This document shows positions 49,086 to 57,624 of a DNA stretch of 64,000 nt, piece by piece. The DNA lies in the NCBI RefSeq assembly GCF_025376885.1, contig NZ_JAHUBR010000001.1, positions 1,302,001-1,366,000 on the forward strand, read 5' to 3'. The stretch comes from Pseudoruegeria sp. SHC-113. GTDB taxonomy: Bacteria; Pseudomonadota; Alphaproteobacteria; Rhodobacterales; Rhodobacteraceae. Position 1 is the first letter of the stretch. Each line of letters opens with the position of its first letter. The notes below the pieces were generated by a model. The model saw only the letters and a list, made by a program, of their open reading frames with translations, ran no database searches and was not told the DNA's origin. The translations under genes were made by a program, and so were the position numbers.

Positions 49086-49295
49086 TCAGGAAAGGGGCTT
49101 GATCGTCCCGGCCAGTTCGCGGCCGTCGCGCCCGGTCTGGAGCTCGTATTCCACCTTCTGGTTGTCGGCCAGCCCGGTGAGGCCCGAGCGCTCCACGGCC
49201 GAAATATGTACGAACACGTCCTTACCGCCGTCATCCGGCGCGATGAAGCCAAAGCCTTTTGTGGTGTTAAACCATTTCACGGTGCCGCTCGGCAT
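49086..49295 (-). CDS. Cold-shock protein (CspA family), copy 2
   Basis: 69 aa from ATG 49295, with AAGGAG 8 bp upstream; the frame extends six codons further without support. RNP1 KGFGFIAP and RNP2 [13 protein letters not shown] intact. Tandem paralogue of the neighbouring gene with differences mainly at the C-terminus (GTIKPLS in place of TDLKISG). A family-A-like fragment (CCCAAAATACCCGGGGGTG) lies about 25-45 bp upstream, in its leader. Confidence 0.94.
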   Translation of the reverse strand: MPSGTVKWFNTTKGFGFIAPDDGGKDVFVHISAVERSGLTGLADNQKVEYELQTGRDGRELAGTIKPLS

Positions 49296-49504
49296 GCCGC
49301 TTCTCCTTCTCAATCGTCTCGGCCCCCAAAATACCCGGGGGTGTCTTGCGCTGCGGGATCGGGCAGTGCCGCCTTGATCCGAGCATGAAATCGGGCCACC
49401 AAGGCCCCGAAGCAGGTTCGCACACTTCGCCCAAAAGGCAAGAGAAAGGCACGCCCGGCGACCTGCAAATTGACGTTAGGCGGGCCAGGTAACAGGGGAA
49501 TGAC

Positions 49505-49837
49505 GTGAAATTCTACGGTTTGAAAACATGCGATACGTGCCGCAAGGCACTGAAAATGCTGCAGGAAAAAGGTATGCAGCCGGAGGTTGTGGACGTGCGC
49601 GCCGATGGTGTGCCGCCTGAGGAACTGGCCCGTTTTCTCACCGCCTTTGGTGAAAATCTCATCAACCGGCGCTCCACCACGTGGCGGGGGTTGAGCGAAG
49701 CGGAGCGAGCAGGCGCGCCTGCCGATCTGCTGGCGGCCCATCCGACGCTGATGAAACGCCCGGTGATCGAGGCGGAGGGCGCGCTCTACCTTGGCTGGGG
49801 GCCTGACGTCAGGGCCGCGCTTCTTGCAGAGGGGTGA
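49505..49837 (+). CDS. ArsC/Spx/YffB-family thioredoxin-fold protein
   Basis: 110 aa from a GTG start (AGGGG upstream). MKFYGLKTCDTCRKALKMLQ has a C-x-x-C pair, followed by LINRRSTTWRGL and PTLMKRPVIEAEGALYLGW, the ArsC/Spx pattern. Most similar in layout to YffB, a glutathione-dependent reductase of unclear substrate; true arsenate reductase activity is not indicated. No ars genes nearby. A gene for a small membrane protein follows by 39 bp. Confidence 0.85.
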   Translation: MKFYGLKTCDTCRKALKMLQEKGMQPEVVDVRADGVPPEELARFLTAFGENLINRRSTTWRGLSEAERAGAPADLLAAHPTLMKRPVIEAEGALYLGWGPDVRAALLAEG

Positions 49838-49876
49838 GGTGACGCTTACGTAAGGCGCACCCCAAGGGAGAAAGAC

Positions 49877-50233
49877 ATGCGAAACGCGGCACTGGTTCTG
49901 GGCATCATCGGCGGGCTATGGGCGATGATCGTTGGCTTTTTCGGCTATGGTTGCACGAGCTTCGTGGCCTGGTTCGGCGAGGTGCCGGATCTGATCGAAC
50001 AGGTTGAAAACGTGGAGCTGATTCGCGCCGCGAGCTTCTTTGCGCCGCTTCTCGCCATCGCGGGCGGGGCCATGGCGCATAGCCAGGCCGTGTTGGGCGG
50101 GGTGCTGATGTGCCTCTCGGCCGCGGCGATCTATGCCGCCTTCGGCTTTGGCCTCTTCACGATGTTCCCGATCGCTTTTTGTCTGCTCGGCGGTATCCTT
50201 GCCTTGGCGTCGCGCAAACCCGACGCCGCCTGA
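49877..50233 (+). CDS. Small membrane protein, DUF4064-like
   Basis: 118 aa with AGGGAG upstream. Hydrophobic segments at about 5-25, 50-70, 72-92 and 95-112 (ALVLGIIGGLWAMIVGFFGY, FFAPLLAIAGGAMA, AVLGGVLMCLSAAAIYAAFG). A short acidic loop (VPDLIEQVENVEL) after the first helix is probably external. Resembles DUF4064 proteins by topology. Its stop is 4 bp from the stop of the convergent doxX-like gene. Function unknown. Confidence 0.65.
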   Translation: MRNAALVLGIIGGLWAMIVGFFGYGCTSFVAWFGEVPDLIEQVENVELIRAASFFAPLLAIAGGAMAHSQAVLGGVLMCLSAAAIYAAFGFGLFTMFPIAFCLLGGILALASRKPDAA

Positions 50234-50237
50234 TCGC

Positions 50238-50804
50238 TCACATCTCCGCGTCGCGCCGTTCGAGCCAGAGCCGATCCAGCGAGAGCGGCCCGGCGCCCTT
50301 CACCACCAGAATGGCCAGCACCGTGATCCAGAACAGGCGCTGATCGAGGATCGCGCCATCGGGCAGGCGGTCAAACCACGCGCCGACGGTCTCGGGGTGC
50401 TCGATGCCGCCGTGTCCGTAGAGATCCGTCAGGCTCTGCACCACCACGAAACCAATCATGCCGATGGCCGAGAGGCGGGTGAACAGGCCCAGCACGATGA
50501 GCGCGGGCAGGATGAACTCCGCCCATGTGCCCGCGACAACCACGGCCCATTCGAACCAGCCCAGCTGGGTGACGTCATAAGTCACCGCTTCCATCTTCTT
50601 GGGGAAGATCTGGGCATAAGCGCCGACGGAAGGCTTCACGATGCCAAGGATGCCGTCACCCAGTTTCAGCAGTGCAGAATTCCAGAAGTAAATCAACAGG
50701 GTGGCGGCGAAAGTGAAACGGGCCAGCGTGGGCAGGAACCACGGCTCAAGCAGGTTTTCGACCCAGCGGAACAGGCCGTTGTGAATGGCGATGAGCGGGT
50801 TCAT
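50238..50804 (-). CDS. DoxX-family membrane protein of the bufferin operon
   Basis: 188 aa with four predicted helices (LARFTFAATLLIYFWNSALL, WAVVVAGTWAEFILPALIVL, LSAIGMIGFVVVQSLTDLYG, LFWITVLAILVVKGAGPLSL). DoxX pattern with the conserved E in AGTWAEFILP. Overlaps the DUF2063 gene by 4 bp (ATGA). DoxX proteins are regular members of DUF2282-DUF692 operons; a role in quinone redox or in handling the peptide at the membrane is only a guess. Last gene of the operon. Confidence 0.88.
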   Translation of the reverse strand: MNPLIAIHNGLFRWVENLLEPWFLPTLARFTFAATLLIYFWNSALLKLGDGILGIVKPSVGAYAQIFPKKMEAVTYDVTQLGWFEWAVVVAGTWAEFILPALIVLGLFTRLSAIGMIGFVVVQSLTDLYGHGGIEHPETVGAWFDRLPDGAILDQRLFWITVLAILVVKGAGPLSLDRLWLERRDAEM

Positions 50805-51571
50805 GCGGGGGATCCTTCTTCGATAGCAGTGATGGCCTCGCCTTGAATGAGCAGGCCGAGCACGGGTGTCAGGTCAAAGCCATCGACGGCGGTGCTGGCG
50901 GCATCGAGGGCCGTGCCGAAGCTCTCGCCAGCCATGAGGCTTGCCAGAAACGCGCCGCCGCCGGGGGGCAGGGCGGTGATTTGCGGATCAAAGCCAGGCC
51001 GCGTGATCAGGGCGTTTTCGCCGGTGGCAGGCGGCTTGGGCGCCCCCTCTGTCCGGTTGAAGTGCCAGATCGACGCCACCGGCCAGCGCGAGCGCACGAG
51101 CCGCAGCGCCGGCGCGAGGCGCAGGCGGGCGGCCATCAGGCGGTCGGCAGGCAGCACCTGCAGGCTTTGAGGGTCAAAGGGCGCGGCATCGGCGGCGTGG
51201 TAGCTTTCGCGCAGGGCTATTTCGAGCCGGGCGACATCGGGCAGGTAGCCAAGGTGCTGGAGCGGCTCGAAACGTTCGAGGAAGACGGGCATCTGCTGGC
51301 CATAGAACATCATCAGTGGGCTGTCAGGCGGATATCGACGCAGGAAGACACCGGCGACGGCCTTGAAGTTCTCTTCCCCGATCAGCTTTTGGATCACCGG
51401 AAAGGCAGTGGCCAGCGCCTCCGTCAGGCTGACGGCTACGTTGTTGCGATAGACGGAAAAGCGCCGCCCGGCGGGCCGCCCTTCAGGGTCGACAAGCCCT
51501 TCGGGCACGCCTCGGGCTGCGTCCAGAACGGCACCGACGAAGGCCTGCTGATCAACTTCGGGCGGGCTCAT
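50801..51571 (-). CDS. bufC: DUF2063 protein, BufC-like partner of the MNIO enzyme
   Basis: 256 aa from ATG 51571; the longer frame upstream overlaps bufB and is not used. DUF2063 N-terminal domain: [60 protein letters not shown]. The C-terminal half is less conserved. Despite the database name (putative DNA-binding domain) this family is known as the partner that presents the precursor peptide to DUF692 enzymes (MbnC-like). Overlaps bufB by 4 bp and doxX by 4 bp, indicating strict translational coupling. Confidence 0.88.
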   Translation of the reverse strand: MSPPEVDQQAFVGAVLDAARGVPEGLVDPEGRPAGRRFSVYRNNVAVSLTEALATAFPVIQKLIGEENFKAVAGVFLRRYPPDSPLMMFYGQQMPVFLERFEPLQHLGYLPDVARLEIALRESYHAADAAPFDPQSLQVLPADRLMAARLRLAPALRLVRSRWPVASIWHFNRTEGAPKPPATGENALITRPGFDPQITALPPGGGAFLASLMAGESFGTALDAASTAVDGFDLTPVLGLLIQGEAITAIEEGSPA

Positions 51572-52428
51572 GCGGGGATCTCGGCCAGAAGCCCGGCGGC
51601 CCGCGCGGCCTCGGCCTCGAGCACAGGCCACTCCGGCACGTCGGTGTCCCACTCGATGAGGCTCGGTTTCGCGCCGCCTTTGGCGAGCGTGTAGCGATAC
51701 ATTTCCCACACCGGATCAACCACTTCGCGGCCATGGCTGTCGATCAGCAGCGGCGCGCCGTGATCGTCTTCGTCCTCATCATGGCCGCCAAGGTGGATTT
51801 CGCCCACAAGATGCAGCGGGAAGGCGTCGATGTAGGAGTAGGGATCGGTTTTCTGGTTGGTGGCGGAGACAAAGACATTGTTGACGTCAAACAGCAGCCC
51901 GCAGCCGGTGCGCGCGGCGATTTCGGAGAGGAATTCGGTTTCCGGGATCTGGCTTTCGGCGAAGGCGAGATAGGTGGAGGGGTTCTCCAGCAGCATCTGC
52001 CGGCCCACCGCCTCCTGCACCTGATCGATGTGGCGGCAGACGCGGGTGAGCGTGGCTTCCGTATAGGGCAGGGGCAGGAGATCGTTGAAGAAATGGCTGT
52101 CGTGGGTGGACCACGCCAGATGCTCGGAAAAGCTTGCGGGCTGCAGCCAGCCCAGCAGGTGTTTCAGGCGGGCGAGGTGATCGGCATCGAGCGCGCCTTC
52201 GCCGCCGATGGAGAGGCCGACGCCGTGCACGCTGATGGGGAAGCGTTCGGCGAGGTGGCGTAGCTGCGCCAGCGGGCGGCCGCCTGCGCCCATGTAATTC
52301 TCGGCATGGATTTCGAGCCAGGCCACCGGGCCCGGATCTTCCATGATGTCAGCGAAATGCTGGGGTTTGTAGCCAACACCGGGGCGGTTGGGCAGAGGAT
52401 CGAAGCGGCGGTGGGTTGCGTCGAGCAT
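51568..52428 (-). CDS. bufB: DUF692 multinuclear non-heme iron oxidase (BufB, MNIO)
   Basis: 286 aa, the usual MNIO length. TIM-barrel metal-site residues are in place: [10 protein letters not shown] (41-46), [11 protein letters not shown] with His68, SEHLAW (Glu102, His103), LLENPSTYL (Glu148, Asn149), LFDVNNVF (Asp181, Asn183), GEIHLGGH (His212, His216), DSHG (Asp230, His232) and [10 protein letters not shown] (Glu259, Asp261). The family oxidatively converts Cys of precursor peptides to oxazolone- or thiooxazole-type rings. Here it would act on the DUF2282 peptide encoded 78 bp upstream. An acidic HDEDEDDHG insert (216-224) follows the metal His. Confidence 0.93.
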   Translation of the reverse strand: MLDATHRRFDPLPNRPGVGYKPQHFADIMEDPGPVAWLEIHAENYMGAGGRPLAQLRHLAERFPISVHGVGLSIGGEGALDADHLARLKHLLGWLQPASFSEHLAWSTHDSHFFNDLLPLPYTEATLTRVCRHIDQVQEAVGRQMLLENPSTYLAFAESQIPETEFLSEIAARTGCGLLFDVNNVFVSATNQKTDPYSYIDAFPLHLVGEIHLGGHDEDEDDHGAPLLIDSHGREVVDPVWEMYRYTLAKGGAKPSLIEWDTDVPEWPVLEAEAARAAGLLAEIPA

Positions 52429-52464
52429 GGTGTCTGCCTCGCGGGTGTTCGGACAAAAGAAGGG

Positions 52465-52495
52465 CCTGCCCCCGCGAGTATATCGCGGGAGCAGG
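52465..52495 (-). terminator. Stem-loop attenuator between the bufferin precursor and maturation genes
   Basis: 13-position stem (CCTGCTCCCGCGA with TCGCGGGGGCAGG in the transcript, one mismatch) with a 5-nt loop, followed by CCCTTCTTTTG on the minus strand. It would let most transcripts end after bufA and some continue into bufBC-doxX. Confidence 0.75.
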
Positions 52496-52506
52496 GGAAA
52501 ATCGAC

Positions 52507-52797
52507 TTATGCCGGCAGGTCGCGGTCCAGCGCTTCCAGCGAGCCCATGCGGCCATCGGGAAGTTCCATCGTGGTGCAGGTGCCAGCGTCCACCAGCGTC
52601 CAGGCGTTGCCCTGGTAATCCACGGTGGAGGTGCCGGCGCAGGTGGTGCCGGGGCCGGCGGCGCAGTCGTTCTTGCCGGCGAGGGACACACCGTAGCACT
52701 TTTCCTTTTCCATCGCGTGGGCGACGGTCGTCGTGGTGGCGGTGAGGGCGGCGGCGACGGCGCCGGCGACGGCGAGAGCTTTGACTTGGTTGGACAT
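52507..52797 (-). CDS. bufA: Bufferin-type RiPP precursor (DUF2282, BufA1-like)
   Basis: 96 aa from ATG 52797, with GAGGAA upstream; longer frames to 53010 are not supported. A Sec signal peptide ([15 protein letters not shown] to VAHA, cleavage after ~28) is followed by the DUF2282 core [20 protein letters not shown] and [20 protein letters not shown], then AGTC. Four cysteines at 34, 45, 53 and 74. After the last Cys there is a 22-residue acidic tail ([20 protein letters not shown] plus PA). In characterised bufferins the Cys are modified by the MNIO and the peptide binds copper in the periplasm. First gene of the operon. Confidence 0.92.
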   Translation of the reverse strand: MSNQVKALAVAGAVAAALTATTTTVAHAMEKEKCYGVSLAGKNDCAAGPGTTCAGTSTVDYQGNAWTLVDAGTCTTMELPDGRMGSLEALDRDLPA

Positions 52798-53041
52798 CGG
52801 TAAGTTCCTCATAAAGACCTGTTTTTGCGTCGCCTTGGTTGCGACAGGGATAGAGGTAGCGGATCGATCCGCACACAGGCCACTCACAGTGGCGTGTGTC
52901 ACAGCTGCGTTATGTGCCGTGATGGCACAGAGGCGCAAAGCGCCCGAAAACCGGCTTTCCCGGAGCGGATGTTGCGAAAGATGTTTTAAGAATCCGTTCC
53001 CTTGAAACAATTCCCGAAAGACCTAGCCCCGCAAAACGCAA
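52798..53041. promoter_or_regulatory. bufA upstream region with palindromes
   Basis: This gene-free stretch holds TGTGCCGTGATGGCACA (52913-52929, perfect 6-bp arms) and a GCCACT-CAC-AGTGGC palindrome (about 52879-52893). Both lie about 80-130 bp before the bufA start and could be regulator sites. A clear sigma-70 promoter is not evident, so an alternative sigma factor is possible. Beyond it lie the thrS terminator and a family B repeat. Confidence 0.5.
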
Positions 53042-53072
53042 GAAAGCGGCGCCGGATCACGGCGCCGCTTTC
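53042..53072 (-). terminator. Terminator hairpin downstream of thrS
   Basis: Perfect 13-bp stem GAAAGCGGCGCCG / CGGCGCCGCTTTC with a GATCA loop. In the minus direction it is followed by a T-rich stretch (TTGCGTTTTG). It lies between thrS and bufA. Confidence 0.75.
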
Positions 53073-53113
53073 GGAATCGTCAGGGGTTTGTCAGCGCTTA
53101 CGGGGAAGAAGCA

Positions 53114-53194
53114 TCGCCCGGCGGCACGCCGGGCAGCCCCCCGGCCGCCCCCACGGGCGGGGGCTTTCAGCCCCACACCCGCGGCCGGGGGTGC
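53114..53194. repeat. Dispersed intergenic repeat, family B, copy 2
   Basis: Same hairpin order as at 25554: GCCCGGCGGCACGCCGGGC, GCCGCCCCCACGGGCGGGGG, CCCGCGGCCGGGGG. It lies 20 bp beyond the thrS stop (minus strand). Confidence 0.75.
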
Positions 53195-53214
53195 CCTCAA
53201 CACATGAAGAAGCG

Positions 53215-55161
53215 TCAGCGCAGATCCGGCGGGGTCGCTTCGGCAGACAGCGCCTCGACGATGGCCGCAAGCGGTTGCACCGAGGTCTGCTTCTCGCCAA
53301 GGCGGCGCACCGAAACCGTGCGCTCCTCGACTTCCTTCATCCCCACCGCAAGGATCACCGGCACCTTGCCAAGGCTGTGCTCGCGGACCTTGTAGTTGAT
53401 CTTCTCGTTGCGCACGTCGGCCTCGGCTTTCACACCTGCGGCCTTCAGCGCGGCGACGACCTCATGCACGTAGTCGTCGGCATCGGAGACGATGGCGGCC
53501 ACGACGACCTGACGCGGGGCCAGCCAGAAGGGCAGTTTCCCGGCGTGTTCCTCGATCAGGATGCCGATGAAACGCTCAAAGGAGCCCAGCGTGGCGCGGT
53601 GCAGCATGACGGGGCGGTGCTTGGCGCCGTCCTGCCCGATGAAGGTGGCGTCCAGCCGTTCGGGCAGGTTGGCGTCCACCTGCAGCGTGCCGCATTGCCA
53701 GTTGCGCCCGATCGCGTCCGTGAGCGTGAACTCAAGCTTCGGCCCATAGAACGCACCTTCGCCTTCGAGGATCTCGAAGTCGTAGCCCGCGGCCTTGCAG
53801 GCATCGCCGAGCGCGCGCTCCATTTCGTCCCAGGTTTCGTCAGAGCCGATGCGCTGTTCGGGGCGGGTGGAGAGCTTGATCGTCCAGTTGTCGAAGCCGA
53901 GATCGGCATAGATCTTGGACAAGAAGGCGATGAAGCGGGCGGTTTCGCTTTCGATCTGATCGTCGGTGCAGAAGATATGGCCATCGTCCTGCGTGAAGCC
54001 GCGCACGCGCATAATGCCGTGCAGCGCGCCGGAGGGCTCATAGCGTGCACAGGAGCCGAACTCGGCCATGCGCAACGGCAGGTCGCGGTAGGATTTCAGG
54101 CCCTGATTGAAGACCTGCACGTGGCAGGGGCAATTCATCGGCTTGAGCGCGTTCACGGCCTTTTCGCGGGCATGCTCTTCGTCCACTTCGACGATGAACA
54201 TGTTTTCCTGATATTTGTCCCAGTGGCCGGAAGCTTCCCAGAGTTTGCGGTCCACGACCTGCGGGGTGTTGACCTCCACATAGCCGCCGCGATCCTGCTG
54301 GCGGCGCATGTAATCCTGCAACGTGGTGTAGATGCGCCAGCCGTTCGGGTGCCAGAAGACCTGACCGGGGGCCTCTTCCTGCATGTGGAAGAGATCCATC
54401 TCGCGGCCCAGACGGCGGTGATCGCGTTTGGCGGCCTCTTCCAGCATGTTCAGATGCTTGCGCAGGTCTTCCTTGTTCTGGAAGGCGACGCCGTAGATCC
54501 GCTGCAGCATGGCGCGGCTCGAATCGCCGCGCCAATAGGCCCCGGCGATGCTCATCAGCTTGAAGCCGTCTGCCGGCACCTGCCCGGTGTGCTGCAGGTG
54601 CGGGCCGCGGCAGAGATCCTGCCAGTCGCCGTGCCAATACATGCGCAGGGGCTCATCGCCGGGGATAGCCTCGATCAGCTCGACTTTGTAGGGCTCGCCA
54701 TTGTCCTCGTAGTGCTTGATCGCGCGCGGGCGATCCCAGACCTCGGTGCGCACGGCATCGCGGGCATTGATGATCTCTTTCATCTTTTTCTCGATGACGG
54801 CGAGATCTTCCGGGGTGAAGGGCTCGGCGCGGTCGAAATCATAGTACCAGCCGTCCTTGATGACAGGGCCGATGGTGACTTTGACGTCGGGCCAGATCTC
54901 CTGCACCGCGCGGGCCATGATATGGGCCAGATCGTGGCGGATCAGCTCAAGCGCGGGCTCGGCATCCTTCATCGTGTTGATGGCGATGGTGGCATCCGAC
55001 TCGATCGGCCAGGCGAGATCCCAATGCTGGCCGTTGACCTGCGCGGAAATCGCTTTCTTGCCAAGCGAAGTGGAGATGGAGGCGGCGACCTCGGCAGGGG
55101 TCACGCCGGCGCTGTATTCGCGCGCATTGCCATCGGGGAAGGTGAGGGAAATCTGGGCCAT
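53215..55161 (-). CDS. thrS: Threonyl-tRNA synthetase
   Basis: 648 aa. N-terminal TGS domain ([20 protein letters not shown]), editing domain with [10 protein letters not shown] and a [14 protein letters not shown] zinc-type site, then class II core: motif 2 [20 protein letters not shown], the zinc Cys in [10 protein letters not shown], motif 3 region [16 protein letters not shown], and the C-terminal anticodon domain ([20 protein letters not shown]). Charges tRNA-Thr and clears mischarged Ser. Essential housekeeping gene, monocistronic. Confidence 0.97.
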   Translation of the reverse strand: MAQISLTFPDGNAREYSAGVTPAEVAASISTSLGKKAISAQVNGQHWDLAWPIESDATIAINTMKDAEPALELIRHDLAHIMARAVQEIWPDVKVTIGPVIKDGWYYDFDRAEPFTPEDLAVIEKKMKEIINARDAVRTEVWDRPRAIKHYEDNGEPYKVELIEAIPGDEPLRMYWHGDWQDLCRGPHLQHTGQVPADGFKLMSIAGAYWRGDSSRAMLQRIYGVAFQNKEDLRKHLNMLEEAAKRDHRRLGREMDLFHMQEEAPGQVFWHPNGWRIYTTLQDYMRRQQDRGGYVEVNTPQVVDRKLWEASGHWDKYQENMFIVEVDEEHAREKAVNALKPMNCPCHVQVFNQGLKSYRDLPLRMAEFGSCARYEPSGALHGIMRVRGFTQDDGHIFCTDDQIESETARFIAFLSKIYADLGFDNWTIKLSTRPEQRIGSDETWDEMERALGDACKAAGYDFEILEGEGAFYGPKLEFTLTDAIGRNWQCGTLQVDANLPERLDATFIGQDGAKHRPVMLHRATLGSFERFIGILIEEHAGKLPFWLAPRQVVVAAIVSDADDYVHEVVAALKAAGVKAEADVRNEKINYKVREHSLGKVPVILAVGMKEVEERTVSVRRLGEKQTSVQPLAAIVEALSAEATPPDLR

Positions 55162-55264
55162 CTGCTGGCTCTCCTCGTCGGTTTGGCGCCCACGGAACGC
55201 CCGGTTGCGGGTATATGGTTAGCGCGGCCTGTTTGCCTGTGCCGCCTTGCCAAGTCAAGGCGGC

Positions 55265-55323
55265 GCGGGCGGGGGGCGCTGCCCCCCGCACCCCCCGAGG
55301 TATTTGAAGCGAGAGGAAAGGAG
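55265..55323. repeat. Dispersed intergenic repeat, family A, copy 5
   Basis: GGGGGGCGCTGCCCCCC hairpin, CACCCCCCGAGGTATTTG and GCGAGAGGAAAGGAGG. Unlike the others it lies between divergent genes (thrS and an alpha/beta hydrolase), so its function need not be termination. Confidence 0.85.
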
Positions 55324-55402
55324 GCCCGGAGGTCTAGTGGGGCCATTGCCGGAGGGCGGGTGCCGTGCAAGGAATGGGGCAACAGGATCAATGGGGGGCG
55401 GC

Positions 55403-56155
55403 ATGGCTGTTCAATATCTGCAAACCAAGGCCGGGCGGCGCATCGCCTATCATCGCAGCGAAGGCAAGGGGCTGGGCGTGGTGTTTCTGGGCGGGTTCAA
55501 ATCCGACATGGAGGGCAGCAAGGCGCTGCATCTTGAGGCTTGGGCACAGCGCCACGGGCGGGCCTACCTGCGGTTTGACTATTCGGGCCATGGCCAGAGC
55601 GGCGGTGCTTTCACCGATGGCTGCATCGGCGACTGGGCGGCGGATGCGCAGGCCGCGATCGAAGCGCTGACGGAGGGGCCGCAGGTGCTGGTGGGCTCGT
55701 CCATGGGCGGCTGGATCTCGCTTCTGATGACGAAAGCGCTGGCGGGCCGGGTGGCCGGGCTGGTGACGATTGCGGCGGCACCGGATTTCACCGAGGCCGG
55801 GTTCTGGGCGTCTTTCAGCGAAGCGGAGCGGCGGCAGGTGATGGAGGCCGGGCAGATCGCGGTGCCTTCCGAGTATGGTGAGCCTTACATCATCACGCGC
55901 CGCCTGATCGAGGACGGGCGCAACCATCTGGTGATGGACAAGCCGCTGCCGTTGCCCTTCCCGGTGCGCTGCCTGCAGGGCACGGCGGACAACGCCGTAT
56001 CCACGGAGACGGCGCTGGCGCTGCTGGATCACGCGGACTGCGCCGACATGCGTCTGACGCTGAAGAAAGGGGCCGATCACAGCTTCTCGGATCCGGAGTG
56101 CCTGGTGTTGATCGAGAAGACGATCGAGAAGGTCCTGAACCGGGTGGAGGGCTGA
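55403..56155 (+). CDS. Alpha/beta hydrolase (ABHD10-like)
   Basis: 250 aa from ATG 55403, chosen because a G-run ribosome site lies upstream; ATG 55391 is in frame too. LGVVFLGGFKSDMEGSKALH (oxyanion region), YLRFDYSGHGQSGG, nucleophile elbow VGSSMGGWISLL, late Asp in QGTADNAVST and His in GADHSFS. Complete catalytic triad. Likely a cytosolic (thio)esterase. It is followed after 1 bp by a second hydrolase gene, so the two are co-transcribed. Confidence 0.88.
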   Translation: MAVQYLQTKAGRRIAYHRSEGKGLGVVFLGGFKSDMEGSKALHLEAWAQRHGRAYLRFDYSGHGQSGGAFTDGCIGDWAADAQAAIEALTEGPQVLVGSSMGGWISLLMTKALAGRVAGLVTIAAAPDFTEAGFWASFSEAERRQVMEAGQIAVPSEYGEPYIITRRLIEDGRNHLVMDKPLPLPFPVRCLQGTADNAVSTETALALLDHADCADMRLTLKKGADHSFSDPECLVLIEKTIEKVLNRVEG

Positions 56156-56156
56156 G

Positions 56157-57140
56157 ATGCGCGCTGTCGGGAAATGGATCGGGCGGGGGCTGCTGGCGCT
56201 CATCGTCATCATTGGGCTTTTGGTGGCCTTTGGGCCCTATGAGGCGCTGCATGAGGATGTGGGGTTTGACCCCGGACAGCTTGACGGCGGGGTGGAGGCC
56301 TATCTGGCGGCGCAGGAGGCTGCCTTTGAGGACATCACGCCGGGTGTGGAGAAACGCGTGATCTGGGCCGGAGAGGCCGGCGCGCCCACGCCTTTGGCGA
56401 TGGTTTATGTGCATGGGTTCTCGGCCACCTCGGAAGAGATCCGCCCAGTGCCGGACCAACTGGCCGCAGCCCTCGGCGCGAATCTGCATTTCACCCGGCT
56501 TTCGGGCCATGGGCGCGGGGGCGCGGCCATGGCGGAGCCGCGGGTGCAGGACTGGATGGAGGATCTGGCGGAAGCCATCGCCGTGGGCCGTGCCATCGGT
56601 GAGGAGGTGGTTCTGGTGACGACCTCCACCGGCGGCACTTTCGCAGCCCTTGCCGCGCTTGAGCCGGGACTGGTGGAAGATGTGGCCGGCATCGCCTTTG
56701 TCAGCCCCAATTTCGGCATCAACAACCCGCTTGCGCCGCTGCTCACCTGGCCGGCTGCCCGCCACTGGATCGGGGCTGTGGGCGGAGCCGAACGCGCCTT
56801 TGAGCCACAGAACGAAGGCCACGGCACCTATTGGACAACGCGCTACCCGACGGTGTCCGTGCTGCCGATGGCGGCGGCCGTGAAACACGCCGCCGCGCAG
56901 GACTACCAAGGCGTTTCGGTGCCCGCACTTTTCCTGTTTTCCGATGCCGATGGTGTCGTGCGCCCGGACATCACGCGGGAGATTGCCGCGCAGTGGGGTG
57001 GCCCGGTGCAGATCGTCAACATGGACGGCGGCGCGGGGGGCGATCCTTACAACCACGTCATCGCGGGAGATATCCTCTCGCCCGCGGGCACCGCTCCGGC
57101 TGTCGAAGCGCTGCGGGGCTGGATCGAAGGCTTGCAATAG
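56157..57140 (+). CDS. Alpha/beta hydrolase with N-terminal membrane anchor
   Basis: 327 aa. One N-terminal helix (IGRGLLALIVIIGLLVAFGP) anchors or exports it. MVYVHGFSATSEE contains the HG oxyanion motif, the nucleophile elbow is VTTSTGGTFA (Ser in T-S-T-G-G, first Gly replaced by Thr), and late FLFSDADGVV plus NHVIAGD may supply Asp and His. Substrate unknown. The start is 1 bp after the previous stop. Confidence 0.84.
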   Translation: MRAVGKWIGRGLLALIVIIGLLVAFGPYEALHEDVGFDPGQLDGGVEAYLAAQEAAFEDITPGVEKRVIWAGEAGAPTPLAMVYVHGFSATSEEIRPVPDQLAAALGANLHFTRLSGHGRGGAAMAEPRVQDWMEDLAEAIAVGRAIGEEVVLVTTSTGGTFAALAALEPGLVEDVAGIAFVSPNFGINNPLAPLLTWPAARHWIGAVGGAERAFEPQNEGHGTYWTTRYPTVSVLPMAAAVKHAAAQDYQGVSVPALFLFSDADGVVRPDITREIAAQWGGPVQIVNMDGGAGGDPYNHVIAGDILSPAGTAPAVEALRGWIEGLQ

Positions 57141-57192
57141 GCTGTTTGAGGTGAGAACGTAGGGGGAACATCTTGCCGTTAGGAGTTTGCCG

Positions 57193-57624
57193 ATGGAGCA
57201 GCGTGTCAGCCTGATCACCCTTGGTGTGGCCGATCTGGAGGCCTCGGCCCGTTTCTACGAGGCGCTGGGCTGGCAGCAGGTGGAGAGCCCGGATGGGGTG
57301 ATCGCCTTTGACCTGATCGGGCAGACGCTTGGGCTCTACCCGAAGGACAAGCTCGCCGAGGAATGGGGGATGGACCCTGCGCATATCGGCGGTTTCTCCG
57401 GGATTACGCTGGCCCATAACCTGCGCGAGAAGGCGGAGGTCGCGCCGCTGCTGGAGCGCGCCCGCGCTGCCGGGGGCAAGATCCTGAAGGACGCGCAGGA
57501 CGTCTTCTGGGGCGGGCATCATGGCTATTTCGCCGATCCCGACGGCCATGTCTGGGAGATCGCGCATAATCCCTTCTCGCCTCTGGGGCCGAAGGGTGAA
57601 TTTCAGTGGAATGGCGCTGGCTGA
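57193..57624 (+). CDS. VOC/glyoxalase-fold protein
   Basis: 143 aa from ATG 57193, with AGGAG 7 bp upstream; a TTG at 57187 is an alternative. RVSLITLGVADLEASARFYE and FFADPDGH-type GYFADPDGHVWEIAHNP are typical of the vicinal oxygen chelate superfamily. The metal Glu is present as WEIAH. Function (lyase, dioxygenase or resistance) cannot be assigned. Its stop overlaps the next start by 1 bp. Confidence 0.87.
   Translation: MEQRVSLITLGVADLEASARFYEALGWQQVESPDGVIAFDLIGQTLGLYPKDKLAEEWGMDPAHIGGFSGITLAHNLREKAEVAPLLERARAAGGKILKDAQDVFWGGHHGYFADPDGHVWEIAHNPFSPLGPKGEFQWNGAG

Noticed and set aside
49505-49837. Arsenate reductase
   Set aside because: The protein has the ArsC fold but lacks a recognisable arsenic operon and looks closer to YffB-type proteins.
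50801-51571. Reading the DUF2063 protein as a DNA-binding regulator
   Set aside because: The database label is misleading; coupling to a DUF692 gene and a DUF2282 precursor fits the RiPP partner role instead.
53114-53194. CRISPR array or phage attachment site in GC-rich repeats
   Set aside because: The elements are nested hairpins, not regularly spaced direct repeats with unique spacers, and no cas genes are present.
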